This document shows positions 44,314-54,278 of a stretch of DNA of 64,000 bases, piece after piece. Below the pieces are notes generated by a model. That model was not told where the DNA came from and made no database searches. It saw only the letters and a program-made list of their open reading frames with translations. Source of the stretch: G963662905 sp963676725. GTDB lineage: Bacteria > Bacteroidota > Bacteroidia > Bacteroidales > WRLA01. A program made the position numbers and the translations under genes. How positions within the stretch are numbered: position 1 is the stretch's first letter; each line of letters opens with the position of its first letter. The DNA lies in the NCBI GenBank assembly GCA_963676725.1, contig OY781463.1, positions 124,001-188,000 on the forward strand, in the 5' to 3' direction.

Positions 44314-45825
44314 TTAGTCCACATTATCATAAAGGAAGGAATTGTTTTTTTTGATCTCAGGGCCTTTATCGCCATCTTCCAAGCTGTAGCGCGATGCCTG
44401 AGAAATCGTTGAACTTGGAGTGTCTTCCAGATTGACATTTCTGCGTTCGTAAGCCGGACGTTCCATTTCCTGGATGCGCTCCTGGGAAAGCTTTAGGCTC
44501 ATTCCTTGAAGTTTAGCCCTACGTTCTTGAGCCCTGCGTTTCATTTCCTGCATTTCTGCAGAATCAATTTCTTCTTCAGGAGCTGCAGCTGCATCTTCCT
44601 CGGGGGCCGGTTTTATAATAGGTTTTGAAATTGTCCTGGATATGGTTGCAGAAGTGGGGCTTGATGGAGCGTTTTCCTGAGAAGGTGCATCATCGTTTTT
44701 ATTCACTGCCGGTCCACTAATCAATGTTATTTCTGTAATTGGTTTAATTGGTCTTGTGTCGTTTGAAGGGCTTGCCGCTTGTGGTGAATGGGTCGGCTTT
44801 GGGCTTGCTGGTGATTCGCCTAAAGTCATAACCGTTGGTACCTTGGATGGGTTTGTGGCAATGGATCTATTTTCAAAACCCGTAGCAATGAGAGTAATAC
44901 TGATTTTTTCCCCAAGGCTTTCATCTATTCCGTTACCCCAAATTACATCAGAATCATCACCTGTTCTATCTGAAATATAATCTGTAATTTCTGCGATTTC
45001 GTCCATGGTCACTTCTTCGCGTCCGGAGGTAATATACAGCAGCATATTTTTTGCACCCCTGATGTCGTTATCGCTCAGTAATGGCGAGTTTAAGGCAGCT
45101 TCAACAGCATCTATGGCGCGGTTTTCCCCATCACCAATACCGCTTCCTAAAATAGCTGAACCGCTGTTTTTCATCACTGTTTTAACATCTTCAAAGTCTA
45201 CATTGATATAGCCTTTTACAGTAATAATTTCCGCAATACCTTTTGCTGCTGTCGTTAAAATATCATCAGCTTTATGAAAAGCATCTTGCATTTTCAGGTT
45301 GCCATAGAGCTCACGAAGTTTATCATTGCTGATGACCAAAAGTGTGTCAACATAATTTTTAAGTTCTTCGATGCCTTTGATAGCCTGGTTTTTTCTTCGT
45401 TTTCCTTCAAAAGAAAAAGGAATGGTGACAATGCCCACGGTAAGGATATTCATTTCCCGCGCCACTTTGGCAATGATGGGGGCAGCTCCGGTGCCGGTTC
45501 CTCCACCCATTCCTGCGGTAATGAAAATCATTTGGGTATTTTTATCAAGCACTTCGTTGATTCTTTCTACCGTTTCCTCGGCAGATGATTTCCCTACCTC
45601 AGGGTTGGCTCCCGCGCCCAATCCTGTATTGCCTAACTGTATTTTGACAGGTACAGGACTGTCTTCAAGTACCTGGGCATCAGTATTGCAATTAATAAAA
45701 TCAACATCTTTTATCCCTTGTTGAAACATATGGTTCACGGCATTGTTGCCGCCACCTCCGACACCAATCACCTTGATGATATTGGACTGTGCTTTAGGTA
45801 AGTCAAATTCTAACATATCTGTCAT
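44314..45825 (-). CDS. ftsZ: Cell division protein FtsZ
   Basis: Tubulin-like GTPase that forms the division ring. It has 503 residues, longer than the E. coli protein (383). The tubulin signature GGGTGTGAAP lies at residues 108-117 and the T7 loop region is FEDVKTVMKNSGSAILG. The extra length is a linker of roughly 150 residues after the GTPase domain, rich in Pro/Ser/Ala and then Glu/Arg (SAEMQEMKRRAQERRAKLQG). It ends NNSFLYDNVD, the Bacteroidota-type terminal peptide that should bind FtsA. A 93-base spacer separates it from ftsA. Confidence 0.97.
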   Translation of the reverse strand: MTDMLEFDLPKAQSNIIKVIGVGGGGNNAVNHMFQQGIKDVDFINCNTDAQVLEDSPVPVKIQLGNTGLGAGANPEVGKSSAEETVERINEVLDKNTQMIFITAGMGGGTGTGAAPIIAKVAREMNILTVGIVTIPFSFEGKRRKNQAIKGIEELKNYVDTLLVISNDKLRELYGNLKMQDAFHKADDILTTAAKGIAEIITVKGYINVDFEDVKTVMKNSGSAILGSGIGDGENRAIDAVEAALNSPLLSDNDIRGAKNMLLYITSGREEVTMDEIAEITDYISDRTGDDSDVIWGNGIDESLGEKISITLIATGFENRSIATNPSKVPTVMTLGESPASPKPTHSPQAASPSNDTRPIKPITEITLISGPAVNKNDDAPSQENAPSSPTSATISRTISKPIIKPAPEEDAAAAPEEEIDSAEMQEMKRRAQERRAKLQGMSLKLSQERIQEMERPAYERRNVNLEDTPSSTISQASRYSLEDGDKGPEIKKNNSFLYDNVD

Positions 45826-45918
45826 TGTTTTTCTATCCTTAAAATTAATAGCTATATTTTTTAAATGTGTGTTTATCTCTTTGATTTACTAACAGCTTAT
45901 TGTTAATTACTTATTTGG

Positions 45919-47232
45919 CTATTCAGGGCTGTCATCAAACCATTTTTGTAATCTATCAAGAAATGTTCTGTTATCCTTATTTTTGCTTTGTTTTTTTATT
46001 GCCGGCTCATCTTTTTCTTCAGAAAGCATCGTTTCGTCTTTGATGCCTTGTTTCATCCTGCGCTCCATTTCGGCTTCATAGCGTTCTAAGCCTTCGATAA
46101 CTAGTCCAATTCCGGTAGCATACATTGGGCTTGCCATATCCTCTTCAACGCCGGCAGCAAGATGCTCGTTTGGGTAGCCGATACGTACATCCATAGTAGT
46201 CACAAATTCAGTTAATTGGCCAATATGTTTCAGCATTGCCCCGCCTCCTGTTAAAACAACTCCGGCAATAAGTTTTTTCTCAAAGCCTGAGTTTTTGACT
46301 TCATAGTAAACATGCTCTAGAATTTCTTCCATGCGTGCCTGAATAATGTGCGCCAGGTTTCTTAGTGTGATTTCCTTTGGAGGGCGCCCCCTCAGTCCGG
46401 GAATCGCAACAATTTCATCGTCGCGGTTTTCTGCTGCAAGCGCAGAACCAAATTTAACTTTGAGCTCTTCGGCGTGTTTTTTAATAATGGTGCAGCCCTC
46501 CTTAACATCCTCTGTTATAATGTCTCCACCAAAAGGGATTACTGCTGTATGACGGATAATATTGTCATGAAAAATGGCTATATCTGTTGTGCCGCCACCA
46601 ATATCAACCAATGCAACGCCTGCCTCTTTTTCTTCATCGCTCAGCACTGCTTTTGCCGATGCTATTGGCTCCAAAATTAGGTCAACAACTTCGAGTCCGG
46701 CTTTTTTTACGCAGGTATAAATGTTTTTTGCAGCCGCAGTCTGAGCAGTAATAATATGGAAATTGGCTTCCAGGGAGTTTCCCAACATCCCAACAGGTTG
46801 CTTAATTCCTTGCTCTGAATCAATAATATATTCTTGTGGAATAACATCAATTACCTGTTCGCCGGGATTTACATTCAGGTTATACATGCTGTTAATCAGG
46901 CTGTCAATATCATTTCTGCTGATGGCTTCATCATTATTGGTGCGTATAATGCTTCCGCGATGCTGTATGCTTTTAATATGTTGGCCTGCAATGCCCACAT
47001 TCACGTATTTTATTTTCTCCCCACATTTCTGTTCTGCTTCTTCGATGGCTCGTTTTATGGAGTCAACTGTGTTTTCGATATTGGAAACAACACCTCTTTT
47101 TACTCCAATGGATTCTGTTTTACCATAACCAAGAATAGATATTTTGCCATGTTCTGCCCTTTGGCCTACAATGGCAGCAATCTTGGTGGTTCCAATGTCT
47201 AGTCCGACAATAAATACTTTTGATGGGTCCAT
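45919..47232 (-). CDS. ftsA: Cell division protein FtsA
   Basis: Actin-like membrane tether for FtsZ. It has 437 residues. The phosphate loops are VGLDIGTTKIAAIVG near the N-terminus and ALVDIGGGTTDIAIF in the middle, with VVLTGGGAMLKHI as the adenosine site. The C-terminus carries an amphipathic helix (RTFLDRLQKWFDD) for membrane binding, after a charged linker. It starts three bases after the ftsQ stop. Confidence 0.96.
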   Translation of the reverse strand: MDPSKVFIVGLDIGTTKIAAIVGQRAEHGKISILGYGKTESIGVKRGVVSNIENTVDSIKRAIEEAEQKCGEKIKYVNVGIAGQHIKSIQHRGSIIRTNNDEAISRNDIDSLINSMYNLNVNPGEQVIDVIPQEYIIDSEQGIKQPVGMLGNSLEANFHIITAQTAAAKNIYTCVKKAGLEVVDLILEPIASAKAVLSDEEKEAGVALVDIGGGTTDIAIFHDNIIRHTAVIPFGGDIITEDVKEGCTIIKKHAEELKVKFGSALAAENRDDEIVAIPGLRGRPPKEITLRNLAHIIQARMEEILEHVYYEVKNSGFEKKLIAGVVLTGGGAMLKHIGQLTEFVTTMDVRIGYPNEHLAAGVEEDMASPMYATGIGLVIEGLERYEAEMERRMKQGIKDETMLSEEKDEPAIKKQSKNKDNRTFLDRLQKWFDDSPE

Positions 47233-47235
47233 AGC

Positions 47236-47979
47236 TTATCTTTTTGTGCAAACGATTTGATTTTCAAATTCTAAATTAATTTTCTTGTACTTACTCCATT
47301 GGTTTTTTCCCGGTCCGCGACTATAGAAATTTTGCAGCTTGCTTAACTTTTCTGTGCTGTTGTCAATCGTGCCAAATTCAATATAATGGCTTCCTAAAGC
47401 CGGAATAAGTATGATTTTTTTATTTTTTTCGATAAAAATTTGCGAGATCATAGTGCTCAATAATTGCGATTCATTTATTTTTTGATATAAATCCAGGATC
47501 TCTTTATTTAATAAAGAATCATTTCTCGTTATTGAGCCGTTTATAATAATGGTCCGTGCTGCCTTTCCTGCCTTTGCAGGGATTTCGTTGCCGTTCTCAT
47601 CAATAAAATAATCTGATCCTGTCTGTGGGAAGATGTGTATTATTGGCGTTTTTTGTGTCGCTTCAAGATGTAAATTCCCTGAAATAGAAGTGTATACACG
47701 GCTTTCAAGTACATAGGGATTTTCGAGTATCAGGCTTTCTAGTTTTTTGCAGTCAATTTTTTTAAGAGGTATTGTTTTTAAACTGTCGTTTGATATGTGT
47801 ATGTTCTTTAGAATATCCTGTACATCAATCAAAGTGTCTTCTGATGGATAAGTAATTTCAATTTCTACAGCACGGCACTTGCTTTTATAATGCCGAAGCA
47901 CCGTAAAGCCGGTGATTAGCACGAAAAAGCCTGCCAATATAATCCAAAGGGCGGTATGTGCGAGCTGTTTAAATTTCAC
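47236..47979 (-). CDS. ftsQ: Cell division protein FtsQ/DivIB
   Basis: Bitopic divisome protein linking early and late components. It has 247 residues. It has a short cytoplasmic N-terminus, one membrane helix (ALWIILAGFFVLITGFTVL), then a POTRA-like domain (VEIEITYPSEDTLIDVQDIL) and the FtsQ domain. The start codon is GTG (47977-47979); it overlaps the murC end by 11 bases. Sequence conservation is weak, as usual for FtsQ, but position between murC and ftsA makes the call secure. Confidence 0.92.
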   Translation of the reverse strand: MKFKQLAHTALWIILAGFFVLITGFTVLRHYKSKCRAVEIEITYPSEDTLIDVQDILKNIHISNDSLKTIPLKKIDCKKLESLILENPYVLESRVYTSISGNLHLEATQKTPIIHIFPQTGSDYFIDENGNEIPAKAGKAARTIIINGSITRNDSLLNKEILDLYQKINESQLLSTMISQIFIEKNKKIILIPALGSHYIEFGTIDNSTEKLSKLQNFYSRGPGKNQWSKYKKINLEFENQIVCTKR

Positions 47980-49336
47980 TTTTTCTTTTGTTTAAGAGTG
48001 TTTGTTTTATGTCCTCACGAAGTTTATCAATATCACCGGCTCCGGCTAAAAGAAATATATTTTCACTGCGTTTTGCTACATTGCCCAGCAGCTCTTCCTT
48101 GCTGCATAAATAGCCTTCTGTATCTTTTAGCTGATTGAGAATGAGTCCAGAGTCTACTCCTGCAATTGGTTTTTCCCTTGCGGGATAAATATCAAGGAGA
48201 TAACAGCAGTTACAGGCTGAAAGCTCTCTGGCAAATTCTTGGGCAAAATCCTGTGTACGGCTGTATAAATGAGGCTGAAAAACACAGCAAATTGTCTGAT
48301 CGGGATAAATTTCCTTTACAGATCCGATCAATGCTTTGAGTTCTGTCGGATGGTGTGCATAATCGTCGATTAGGATTAATTCCGGTTCGCGGATTAAGTA
48401 CTCAAACCTACGGTAAACTCCCTTATAAGTTTTAAGGGCTGCTGAAATCGCTTCTTTTTCTACATTATTGAGTAAGGCTAAAGCTGCTGCAGCCAATGCA
48501 TTTTCAATATTGATGCGTCCCATCGCCGGCATGCATAAATCACTTAAAACCAGTTTGGGGCTGTGCAAATCAAAATAGTAATATCCATTGCTTTGCCTGA
48601 TCCTGCGAATATAGAAATCGGCGGCCTCATCATTGATATCATAGGTATAGACCCTTGCACTAGTATGAATTTTCAGTCCTTTTTTTAGCAAAATTGTGCC
48701 CTCTTTATCCACTTGCAGTGCAAATTCCTGAAATGCCTCGGTCAATTTATCATGGCTCTTGTAAATGTCAAGATGGTCTGCATCCGTGGAGGTAATAATG
48801 GCCATATAGGGCTTCAAACGAAGGAAAGAGCGGTCAAATTCATCTGCTTCCACGATGATGTTCTCGCTTTGCTGGATAGATTTAAAATAATTGCTTTTAT
48901 AATTATTGCTGATGCCTCCAATGATGGATGTTCCTCCCTTTTTTGCATGCATATAAATATGCCCGAGTATGCTGCTCGTTGTTGTTTTTCCGTGTGTTCC
49001 GGCAACAGCAAAACATTTTTGTGTATTTGTAATATCGGCTAAAACTTCGCTGCGTTTCTTGATTGGAATATACTGTTTATCAGAAAAATAATTAAGAATA
49101 TTGCAGTCTTTAGGGATGGCAGGTGTATAAACAATAAGTGCGGGGTTTTTTGGGCATAGGCTTATTTCATCATCAAAGAAAATCTGGATGCCTTCTTTTT
49201 GTAAGGCATCAGTAATATGCGAGCGATGGGCGTCATATCCCGAAACCAAGGCTCCACAGTCACGGAAATACCGCGCCAAAGCGCTCATCCCAATGCCGCC
49301 GATACCAATAAAGAATATGTTTTGTTGCCCGTACAT
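47969..49336 (-). CDS. murC: UDP-N-acetylmuramate--L-alanine ligase
   Basis: Adds L-alanine to UDP-MurNAc, the first amino acid of the peptidoglycan stem peptide. It has 455 residues. The N-terminal Rossmann-like domain is IFFIGIGGIGMSALARYF, the ATP site AVAGTHGKTTTSS, then DDYAHHPTE in the C-terminal domain. The ATG overlaps the last base of murG's stop (TAATG arrangement). Confidence 0.97.
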   Translation of the reverse strand: MYGQQNIFFIGIGGIGMSALARYFRDCGALVSGYDAHRSHITDALQKEGIQIFFDDEISLCPKNPALIVYTPAIPKDCNILNYFSDKQYIPIKKRSEVLADITNTQKCFAVAGTHGKTTTSSILGHIYMHAKKGGTSIIGGISNNYKSNYFKSIQQSENIIVEADEFDRSFLRLKPYMAIITSTDADHLDIYKSHDKLTEAFQEFALQVDKEGTILLKKGLKIHTSARVYTYDINDEAADFYIRRIRQSNGYYYFDLHSPKLVLSDLCMPAMGRINIENALAAAALALLNNVEKEAISAALKTYKGVYRRFEYLIREPELILIDDYAHHPTELKALIGSVKEIYPDQTICCVFQPHLYSRTQDFAQEFARELSACNCCYLLDIYPAREKPIAGVDSGLILNQLKDTEGYLCSKEELLGNVAKRSENIFLLAGAGDIDKLREDIKQTLLNKRKSEI

Positions 49337-50475
49337 TATTTTTTCGGTTTTTTTTGTTGATGATTTTGAGCCAGGCTCATTACTTCCTGGGCGATGCGTT
49401 CATCGGCATCAAGTATACCAAGTGGCGCAATATTATCTGATAAATGTTGTCTTTGAATATTATTGCCCATCAGTTCAAGGACTGTTTCGGTGATTTTAGT
49501 ATTGATTTCATTGTTTGGAATAAGCAATGCGGCGTTTTTGTCGAGCAATGCTTGTGCGTTTTTGGTCTGATGATCTTCTGCAGCTGTTGGCAGTGGAACG
49601 AAAATGCTCGGTTTTGCTATGGCACAAAGTTCAGAAATCGCAATGGCACCGGCTCTACTGATAACCAGATCGGCAGCGGCATAAGCAAGATCCATACGTT
49701 GGATAAACTCTACAGCCCTGACTAATTTTAGTTGTTGTGCCTCAACAGCTTTTACGGCCTGCTCGTAATACAGTCTTCCGGTTTGCCAAATGATCTGTAT
49801 ATTGTTGTCTTCGAGCTCTTTCATATGATTTTTGACCGCTTCATTAACAGCAAGGGCGCCTAGGCTACCGCCAACAACCAGAAGGGTTTGCCTGTGGGCT
49901 TCCAATCCAAAAAAGTCGTAGGCTTCAGTGCTTTTCCCTTTGATATTTACAACCTCTTTTCTGATAGGATTTCCTGTATAAACAATTTTTTCTTTCGGGA
50001 AATATTGTTCCAAATGATCGTAGGCCACACAAATTTTTGCTGCTTTTTTGGCCAATAAACGGTTCGTGATTCCGGGATATGAGTTTTGTTCCTGAATCAG
50101 GCTGGGGATTTTCTTGTTATTGGCTGCTTTTAGTGTTGGGCCACTGGCAAAGCCACCAACGCCAACAACGACATCCGGTTTAAAATCTTTTATTATTGCA
50201 GCTGCTTTTCTCATGCTCGCCCAAAGCTTAAATGGGAAAGAGAGATTGCTTAGTGATAAGCTCCTTTTAATGCCACTGATCCATAGTCCTTTAATATTGT
50301 AACCGGCCTGTGGGACTTTTTCCATTTCCATTTTGCCGATTGCTCCAACAAAAAGGATTTCTGCATCGGGCTGCTTCTCTTTTATGGCATTGGCAATAGC
50401 AATAGCAGGAAAAATATGCCCGCCTGTGCCGCCGCCACTGATGATTACCCGTATGTTTTTATCTTGTGTCTTCAC
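49336..50475 (-). CDS. murG: UDP-GlcNAc--undecaprenyl-PP-MurNAc-pentapeptide transferase
   Basis: Inner-leaflet glycosyltransferase that converts lipid I to lipid II. It has 379 residues. The N-terminal motif is VIISGGGTGGHIFPA, followed by VVGVGGFASGPTLKAA and, in the UDP-GlcNAc site, SRAGAIAISELCA. Translation starts at GTG (50473-50475), one base after the ftsW stop. No in-frame ATG precedes the conserved GGGTGGH loop. Confidence 0.97.
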   Translation of the reverse strand: MKTQDKNIRVIISGGGTGGHIFPAIAIANAIKEKQPDAEILFVGAIGKMEMEKVPQAGYNIKGLWISGIKRSLSLSNLSFPFKLWASMRKAAAIIKDFKPDVVVGVGGFASGPTLKAANNKKIPSLIQEQNSYPGITNRLLAKKAAKICVAYDHLEQYFPKEKIVYTGNPIRKEVVNIKGKSTEAYDFFGLEAHRQTLLVVGGSLGALAVNEAVKNHMKELEDNNIQIIWQTGRLYYEQAVKAVEAQQLKLVRAVEFIQRMDLAYAAADLVISRAGAIAISELCAIAKPSIFVPLPTAAEDHQTKNAQALLDKNAALLIPNNEINTKITETVLELMGNNIQRQHLSDNIAPLGILDADERIAQEVMSLAQNHQQKKPKK

Positions 50476-50476
50476 T

Positions 50477-51646
50477 TTATGCTGTTTGTCTTTTTGTACT
50501 GCCGTCGTTTTGCCTGCTTACACTGATTAGTAATCCAAATTGTATGCAGGTAATTACCAACGATGTGCCGCCCATACTAATCAAAGGAAGTGTTTGGCCT
50601 GTAACCGGAAATAAATGCACGGCTACGGCCATATTTATAAATGCTTGAAAAACCATGGCAAATGTGATCCCGATGGCCAATAATGCCCCAAATTTGGAAT
50701 TGCTTCGCGATGCAATTCGTATTCCTCTGAATAATAGAATAATATATAAAGCGATTAGAGGAATGGCCCCAAAAATAAGTCCGTATTCTTCAATAATAAT
50801 GGCGAAAATAAAATCGGAATAGGGGTGGGGCAAGAAATTTCTTTGCGTGCTATTCCCGGGGAATTTTCCAACGAAACCGCCTGTGGCAATAGCAATTTTT
50901 GCCTGATCTACCTGATAATTATCCGATTTCTCGCTATCATCGTTAGTGAAACTTTCGACACGATTCACCCATGTTTCAGCCCTTGGAAGTACTTGAGGAA
51001 ACAAAGACCCAATAGCAAGAATCAGTATAATCCCTAAAATTCCCATTCCAATAAGCCCTGTGATGTATTTCAAATGTACCCTGCCAATAAACATCAGGAC
51101 AATAGTGATTACCATCAGCATTGCTGCTGTGGAGAAGTTTGCCGGCAAAATCAATACGAAAATGATAAAAGCAGGTAGGAAAACAGGTAAAAAACCCTGC
51201 TTAAAATCTTTTATAACATTTTGTTTTTTAGATAAAACGCGTGCGATATAGATCAATAATATGGTTTTTGCCAGGTCGGAAGTTTGAAATGTAAAGCCTG
51301 TTCCGGGGATCACCAGCCATCTGTTTGCCTGATTGATGTTTGCGCCGGAGACAAGAGTGAAAAGAAGCAACGGAATAATAAGATACAATCCGATTTGTGC
51401 CAATCGGCCAATCGTTCTGAAAGGAATAAATTGAACGCCCATTATAAAGCCTATGCCGATTGCAAGAAAACCAATTTGTCGCAGCAAATAATAAGTAATA
51501 TTGCCATCTTGCTTCATAAAAGCAAGTGTTCCTGTAGCACTAAAAACAGCCAAAACAGAGTAGGTGGCAAAAATGAAAAAGATGCCCCATATTACTTTGT
51601 CCGTTTTTAGGCTCGCTTTAATCGTATGTTTAATCCCGTCTATCAA
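50477..51646 (-). CDS. ftsW: Peptidoglycan glycosyltransferase FtsW
   Basis: SEDS-family glycan polymerase of the divisome, partner of FtsI. It has 389 residues with about ten membrane helices. Family motifs include PGTGFTFQTSDLAKTILLIY and, near the end, FPVTGQTLPLISMGGTS. The start codon is TTG at 51646: an in-frame stop lies two codons upstream, and the first in-frame ATG falls inside the first membrane segment. The charged N-terminus from TTG (DGIKHTIKASLKTDK) is a normal length. Confidence 0.96.
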   Translation of the reverse strand: MIDGIKHTIKASLKTDKVIWGIFFIFATYSVLAVFSATGTLAFMKQDGNITYYLLRQIGFLAIGIGFIMGVQFIPFRTIGRLAQIGLYLIIPLLLFTLVSGANINQANRWLVIPGTGFTFQTSDLAKTILLIYIARVLSKKQNVIKDFKQGFLPVFLPAFIIFVLILPANFSTAAMLMVITIVLMFIGRVHLKYITGLIGMGILGIILILAIGSLFPQVLPRAETWVNRVESFTNDDSEKSDNYQVDQAKIAIATGGFVGKFPGNSTQRNFLPHPYSDFIFAIIIEEYGLIFGAIPLIALYIILLFRGIRIASRSNSKFGALLAIGITFAMVFQAFINMAVAVHLFPVTGQTLPLISMGGTSLVITCIQFGLLISVSRQNDGSTKRQTA

Positions 51647-51657
51647 TCGAGTTTAGT

Positions 51658-52998
51658 TTAGAGTTTTTTTACTGCATTTTTAAACGCCCAACCGCGTTCT
51701 TCATAATTTTTAAAAAGATCGAAACTGGCGCATGCCGGAGAGAGTAAAACGCAATCCCCAAGCTGTCCGTTTTCATATGCATATTGAACAGCATCATTCA
51801 TGCTTTGGGTTTGCGAAATGTCTTCAACAGACCCGGAAAAAGCATCATAGAGTGCTTTATTGTCTTTGCCCAAGCAAATGATCCTTCTGACTTTTTCCTT
51901 AACTAATGGGATGAGGTCGGAATAATCATTGCCTTTATCAATACCACCGGCAATCCATACAATAGATTTATTCAGGCTTTCCAGGGCGTACCATGTTGAG
52001 TTTACGTTTGTTGCTTTTGAGTCATTGATAAACTCAATACCATGAACGTTTGCGACATGCTCTAAACGGTGCTCCACATTTTTAAAATCAGAAAGACTGT
52101 CTTTTAGACTGCTTTTCCGAACATCCAACAAACGAGCAGCAATGCCAGCCGCCATTGAATTATAAATATTGTGTTTTCCCTGTAATGCTAATTTTTCAAG
52201 CGTCATATCAAATGTATTTTGTCCTGTTTCTATTTTTATTTGGTCATTTTCAAGCCAGGCGCCCTGCACCAATGCTTCTTTTATACTGAACGGATATAGC
52301 GGAACGTCCTTGGCAACATGATGAAGAAGCTTTTTAATTTCTGGATCGTCATGGCAAAAAATAAATGAATCCTTTTTTCCCATGTTTCGTACAACCCTCA
52401 TCTTTGAAGAAGCATACTTGCTGAAATCATGATCATACCTGTCCATATGGTCGGGTGTGATGTTCGTGAGTACAGCAATATCTGCTTTGAAATCAAACAT
52501 GCCGTCTAGTTGAAAACTGCTGATTTCTAGCACATACACATCGTGCTGCTCTAGGGCGACCTGTTTGGCAAAACTTTGCCCGATATTCCCGGCCAGCCCA
52601 ACATTTATTCCTGCATTTTTCAGGATATGATAGAGCAGCAATGAGGTAGTAGTTTTTCCATTGCTTCCGGTTATGCAAATACGTTTTGCATTGGTGTAGC
52701 GTCCTGCAAATTCAATCTCGGAGATAACCGCTATTCCTTTTTCTTTGGCCTCCAAAAGAATGGGAACCGTATCCGGAATTCCGGGGCTTTTAATAATTTC
52801 ATCGGCCCTGAATACTTTCTCTGGACTGTGCCCGCCTTCTTCATATGCGATACCATGCTGTGAAAGAACGTTTTTGTATGCTTCGGTAATGTGTCCCTTA
52901 TCAGTAAGGAACACATTCATTTTCTTAGACTTAGCTAATATAGCTGCGCCTGTTCCGCTTTCTCCGCCCCCAAAAACCACTATGTTTCTGATGGCCAT
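51658..52998 (-). CDS. murD: UDP-N-acetylmuramoylalanine--D-glutamate ligase
   Basis: Adds D-glutamate to UDP-MurNAc-L-Ala. It has 446 residues. The N-terminal domain is IVVFGGGESGTGAAILA, the ATP loop CITGSNGKTTTSLL, then LTNITPDHMDRYDHDF and, in the C-terminal part, FINDSKATNVNSTWYAL. It follows mraY by 25 bases. Confidence 0.97.
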   Translation of the reverse strand: MAIRNIVVFGGGESGTGAAILAKSKKMNVFLTDKGHITEAYKNVLSQHGIAYEEGGHSPEKVFRADEIIKSPGIPDTVPILLEAKEKGIAVISEIEFAGRYTNAKRICITGSNGKTTTSLLLYHILKNAGINVGLAGNIGQSFAKQVALEQHDVYVLEISSFQLDGMFDFKADIAVLTNITPDHMDRYDHDFSKYASSKMRVVRNMGKKDSFIFCHDDPEIKKLLHHVAKDVPLYPFSIKEALVQGAWLENDQIKIETGQNTFDMTLEKLALQGKHNIYNSMAAGIAARLLDVRKSSLKDSLSDFKNVEHRLEHVANVHGIEFINDSKATNVNSTWYALESLNKSIVWIAGGIDKGNDYSDLIPLVKEKVRRIICLGKDNKALYDAFSGSVEDISQTQSMNDAVQYAYENGQLGDCVLLSPACASFDLFKNYEERGWAFKNAVKKL

Positions 52999-53023
52999 TT
53001 TTTATGTGTTTTATCGTTGTCAA

Positions 53024-54277
53024 CTACCTGAGTTTAAGTGTTACAATGGTTAATACGGCCAGCATAATCCCTACAATCATAAATCGTAATACAATTTTGG
53101 GTTCGGGATAGCCAAGCTTTTGAAAATGATGATGCAAAGGAGCCATTTTGAAGATCCTTCGGCCAGCCCCAGTTCTTTTTTTTGTGTATTTAAACCAGCT
53201 TACCTGCAATACAACAGAGAAATTTTCGGCAAGAAAAATTCCACATAATATTGGGATAAGCAGCTCTTTTCGGATAATGATCGCAAATACTGCCACAATG
53301 CCTCCCAAGGCAAGACTGCCTGTATCGCCCATAAAAACTTGGGCAGGATATGAATTGTACCATAGAAATCCCACCGCAGCACCAACAAAAGCGCTAATAA
53401 AGATTGTAAGCTCGCCAGTATTTGGGATGTACATGATGTTTAGATAATCAGCAAATATGATGTTGCCTGAAACCCAGGCTAATATACCGAGAGTTGCCCC
53501 GATAATGGCAGAAGTACCTGTGGCAAGGCCATCCATCCCGTCGGTTAGGTTAGCACCATTGCTTACTGCTGTGATGATAAATATAACAATGGGAATAAAT
53601 ATTAGAAAAGCCCATTTCCCGGCTCCGTCACCTAGCCAATGAATCAATGTAGCATAGTCAAACTCATTGTTTTTTACAAAAGGAATCGTTGTTTTTGTGG
53701 ACTTTACTGCGGTTTCTGAAAAAGTTTTTGTGGCGCGTTTGTATTGTTCAGCATCCATTATATTGTTTTCCTTGATATATAAATGTGCATCGTCTTTTTC
53801 GCGAATCACAACATTCGGACTAAAATAAAGCGCCGAGCCAATCATTAAACCCAGTGTTACCTGACCAAATATTTTAAAGCGCCCCCTTAAGCCATCTTTC
53901 TTTTTCCTGAAAACTTTGATATAATCATCTAAAAAGCCGATCAATCCCAGCCAAACAGTAGTCAAAATCATTAATTGGATATAGATATTATCGAGCTTGG
54001 CGAAAAGCAATGTGGGAATAATAATGGCTGCAATAATAATCAGTCCTCCCATGGTTGGCGTCCCTTGTTTTTCTATCTGACCCTCAAGTCCCAGATCACG
54101 CACGGTTTCGCCGACTTGTTTCTTCCGTAAATACTTGATTATGCGCCCACCAAATAAAAGGGAGATAATTAAAGAAGTAATTACTGCTGCAGCGGCACGG
54201 AATGAAATATATTGGAATACACCTGCTCCGGGTATATCAAATGCTTCATGTAGGTATGTGAATAGATAATAGAGCAT
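53024..54277 (-). CDS. mraY: Phospho-N-acetylmuramoyl-pentapeptide-transferase
   Basis: Inner membrane enzyme that transfers phospho-MurNAc-pentapeptide to undecaprenyl phosphate (lipid I). It has 417 residues, longer than the 360 of E. coli because of an insert of about 60 residues (about 145-205, VREKDDAHLYIKENNIMDAE onward). This insert is a known Bacteroidota feature. Motifs: TPTMGGLIIIAAI, LGFLDDYIK (catalytic Asp pair), NLTDGMDGLATG and MAPLHHHFQKLG. It starts one base after murE ends. Confidence 0.96.
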   Translation of the reverse strand: MLYYLFTYLHEAFDIPGAGVFQYISFRAAAAVITSLIISLLFGGRIIKYLRKKQVGETVRDLGLEGQIEKQGTPTMGGLIIIAAIIIPTLLFAKLDNIYIQLMILTTVWLGLIGFLDDYIKVFRKKKDGLRGRFKIFGQVTLGLMIGSALYFSPNVVIREKDDAHLYIKENNIMDAEQYKRATKTFSETAVKSTKTTIPFVKNNEFDYATLIHWLGDGAGKWAFLIFIPIVIFIITAVSNGANLTDGMDGLATGTSAIIGATLGILAWVSGNIIFADYLNIMYIPNTGELTIFISAFVGAAVGFLWYNSYPAQVFMGDTGSLALGGIVAVFAIIIRKELLIPILCGIFLAENFSVVLQVSWFKYTKKRTGAGRRIFKMAPLHHHFQKLGYPEPKIVLRFMIVGIMLAVLTIVTLKLR

Positions 54278-54278
54278 A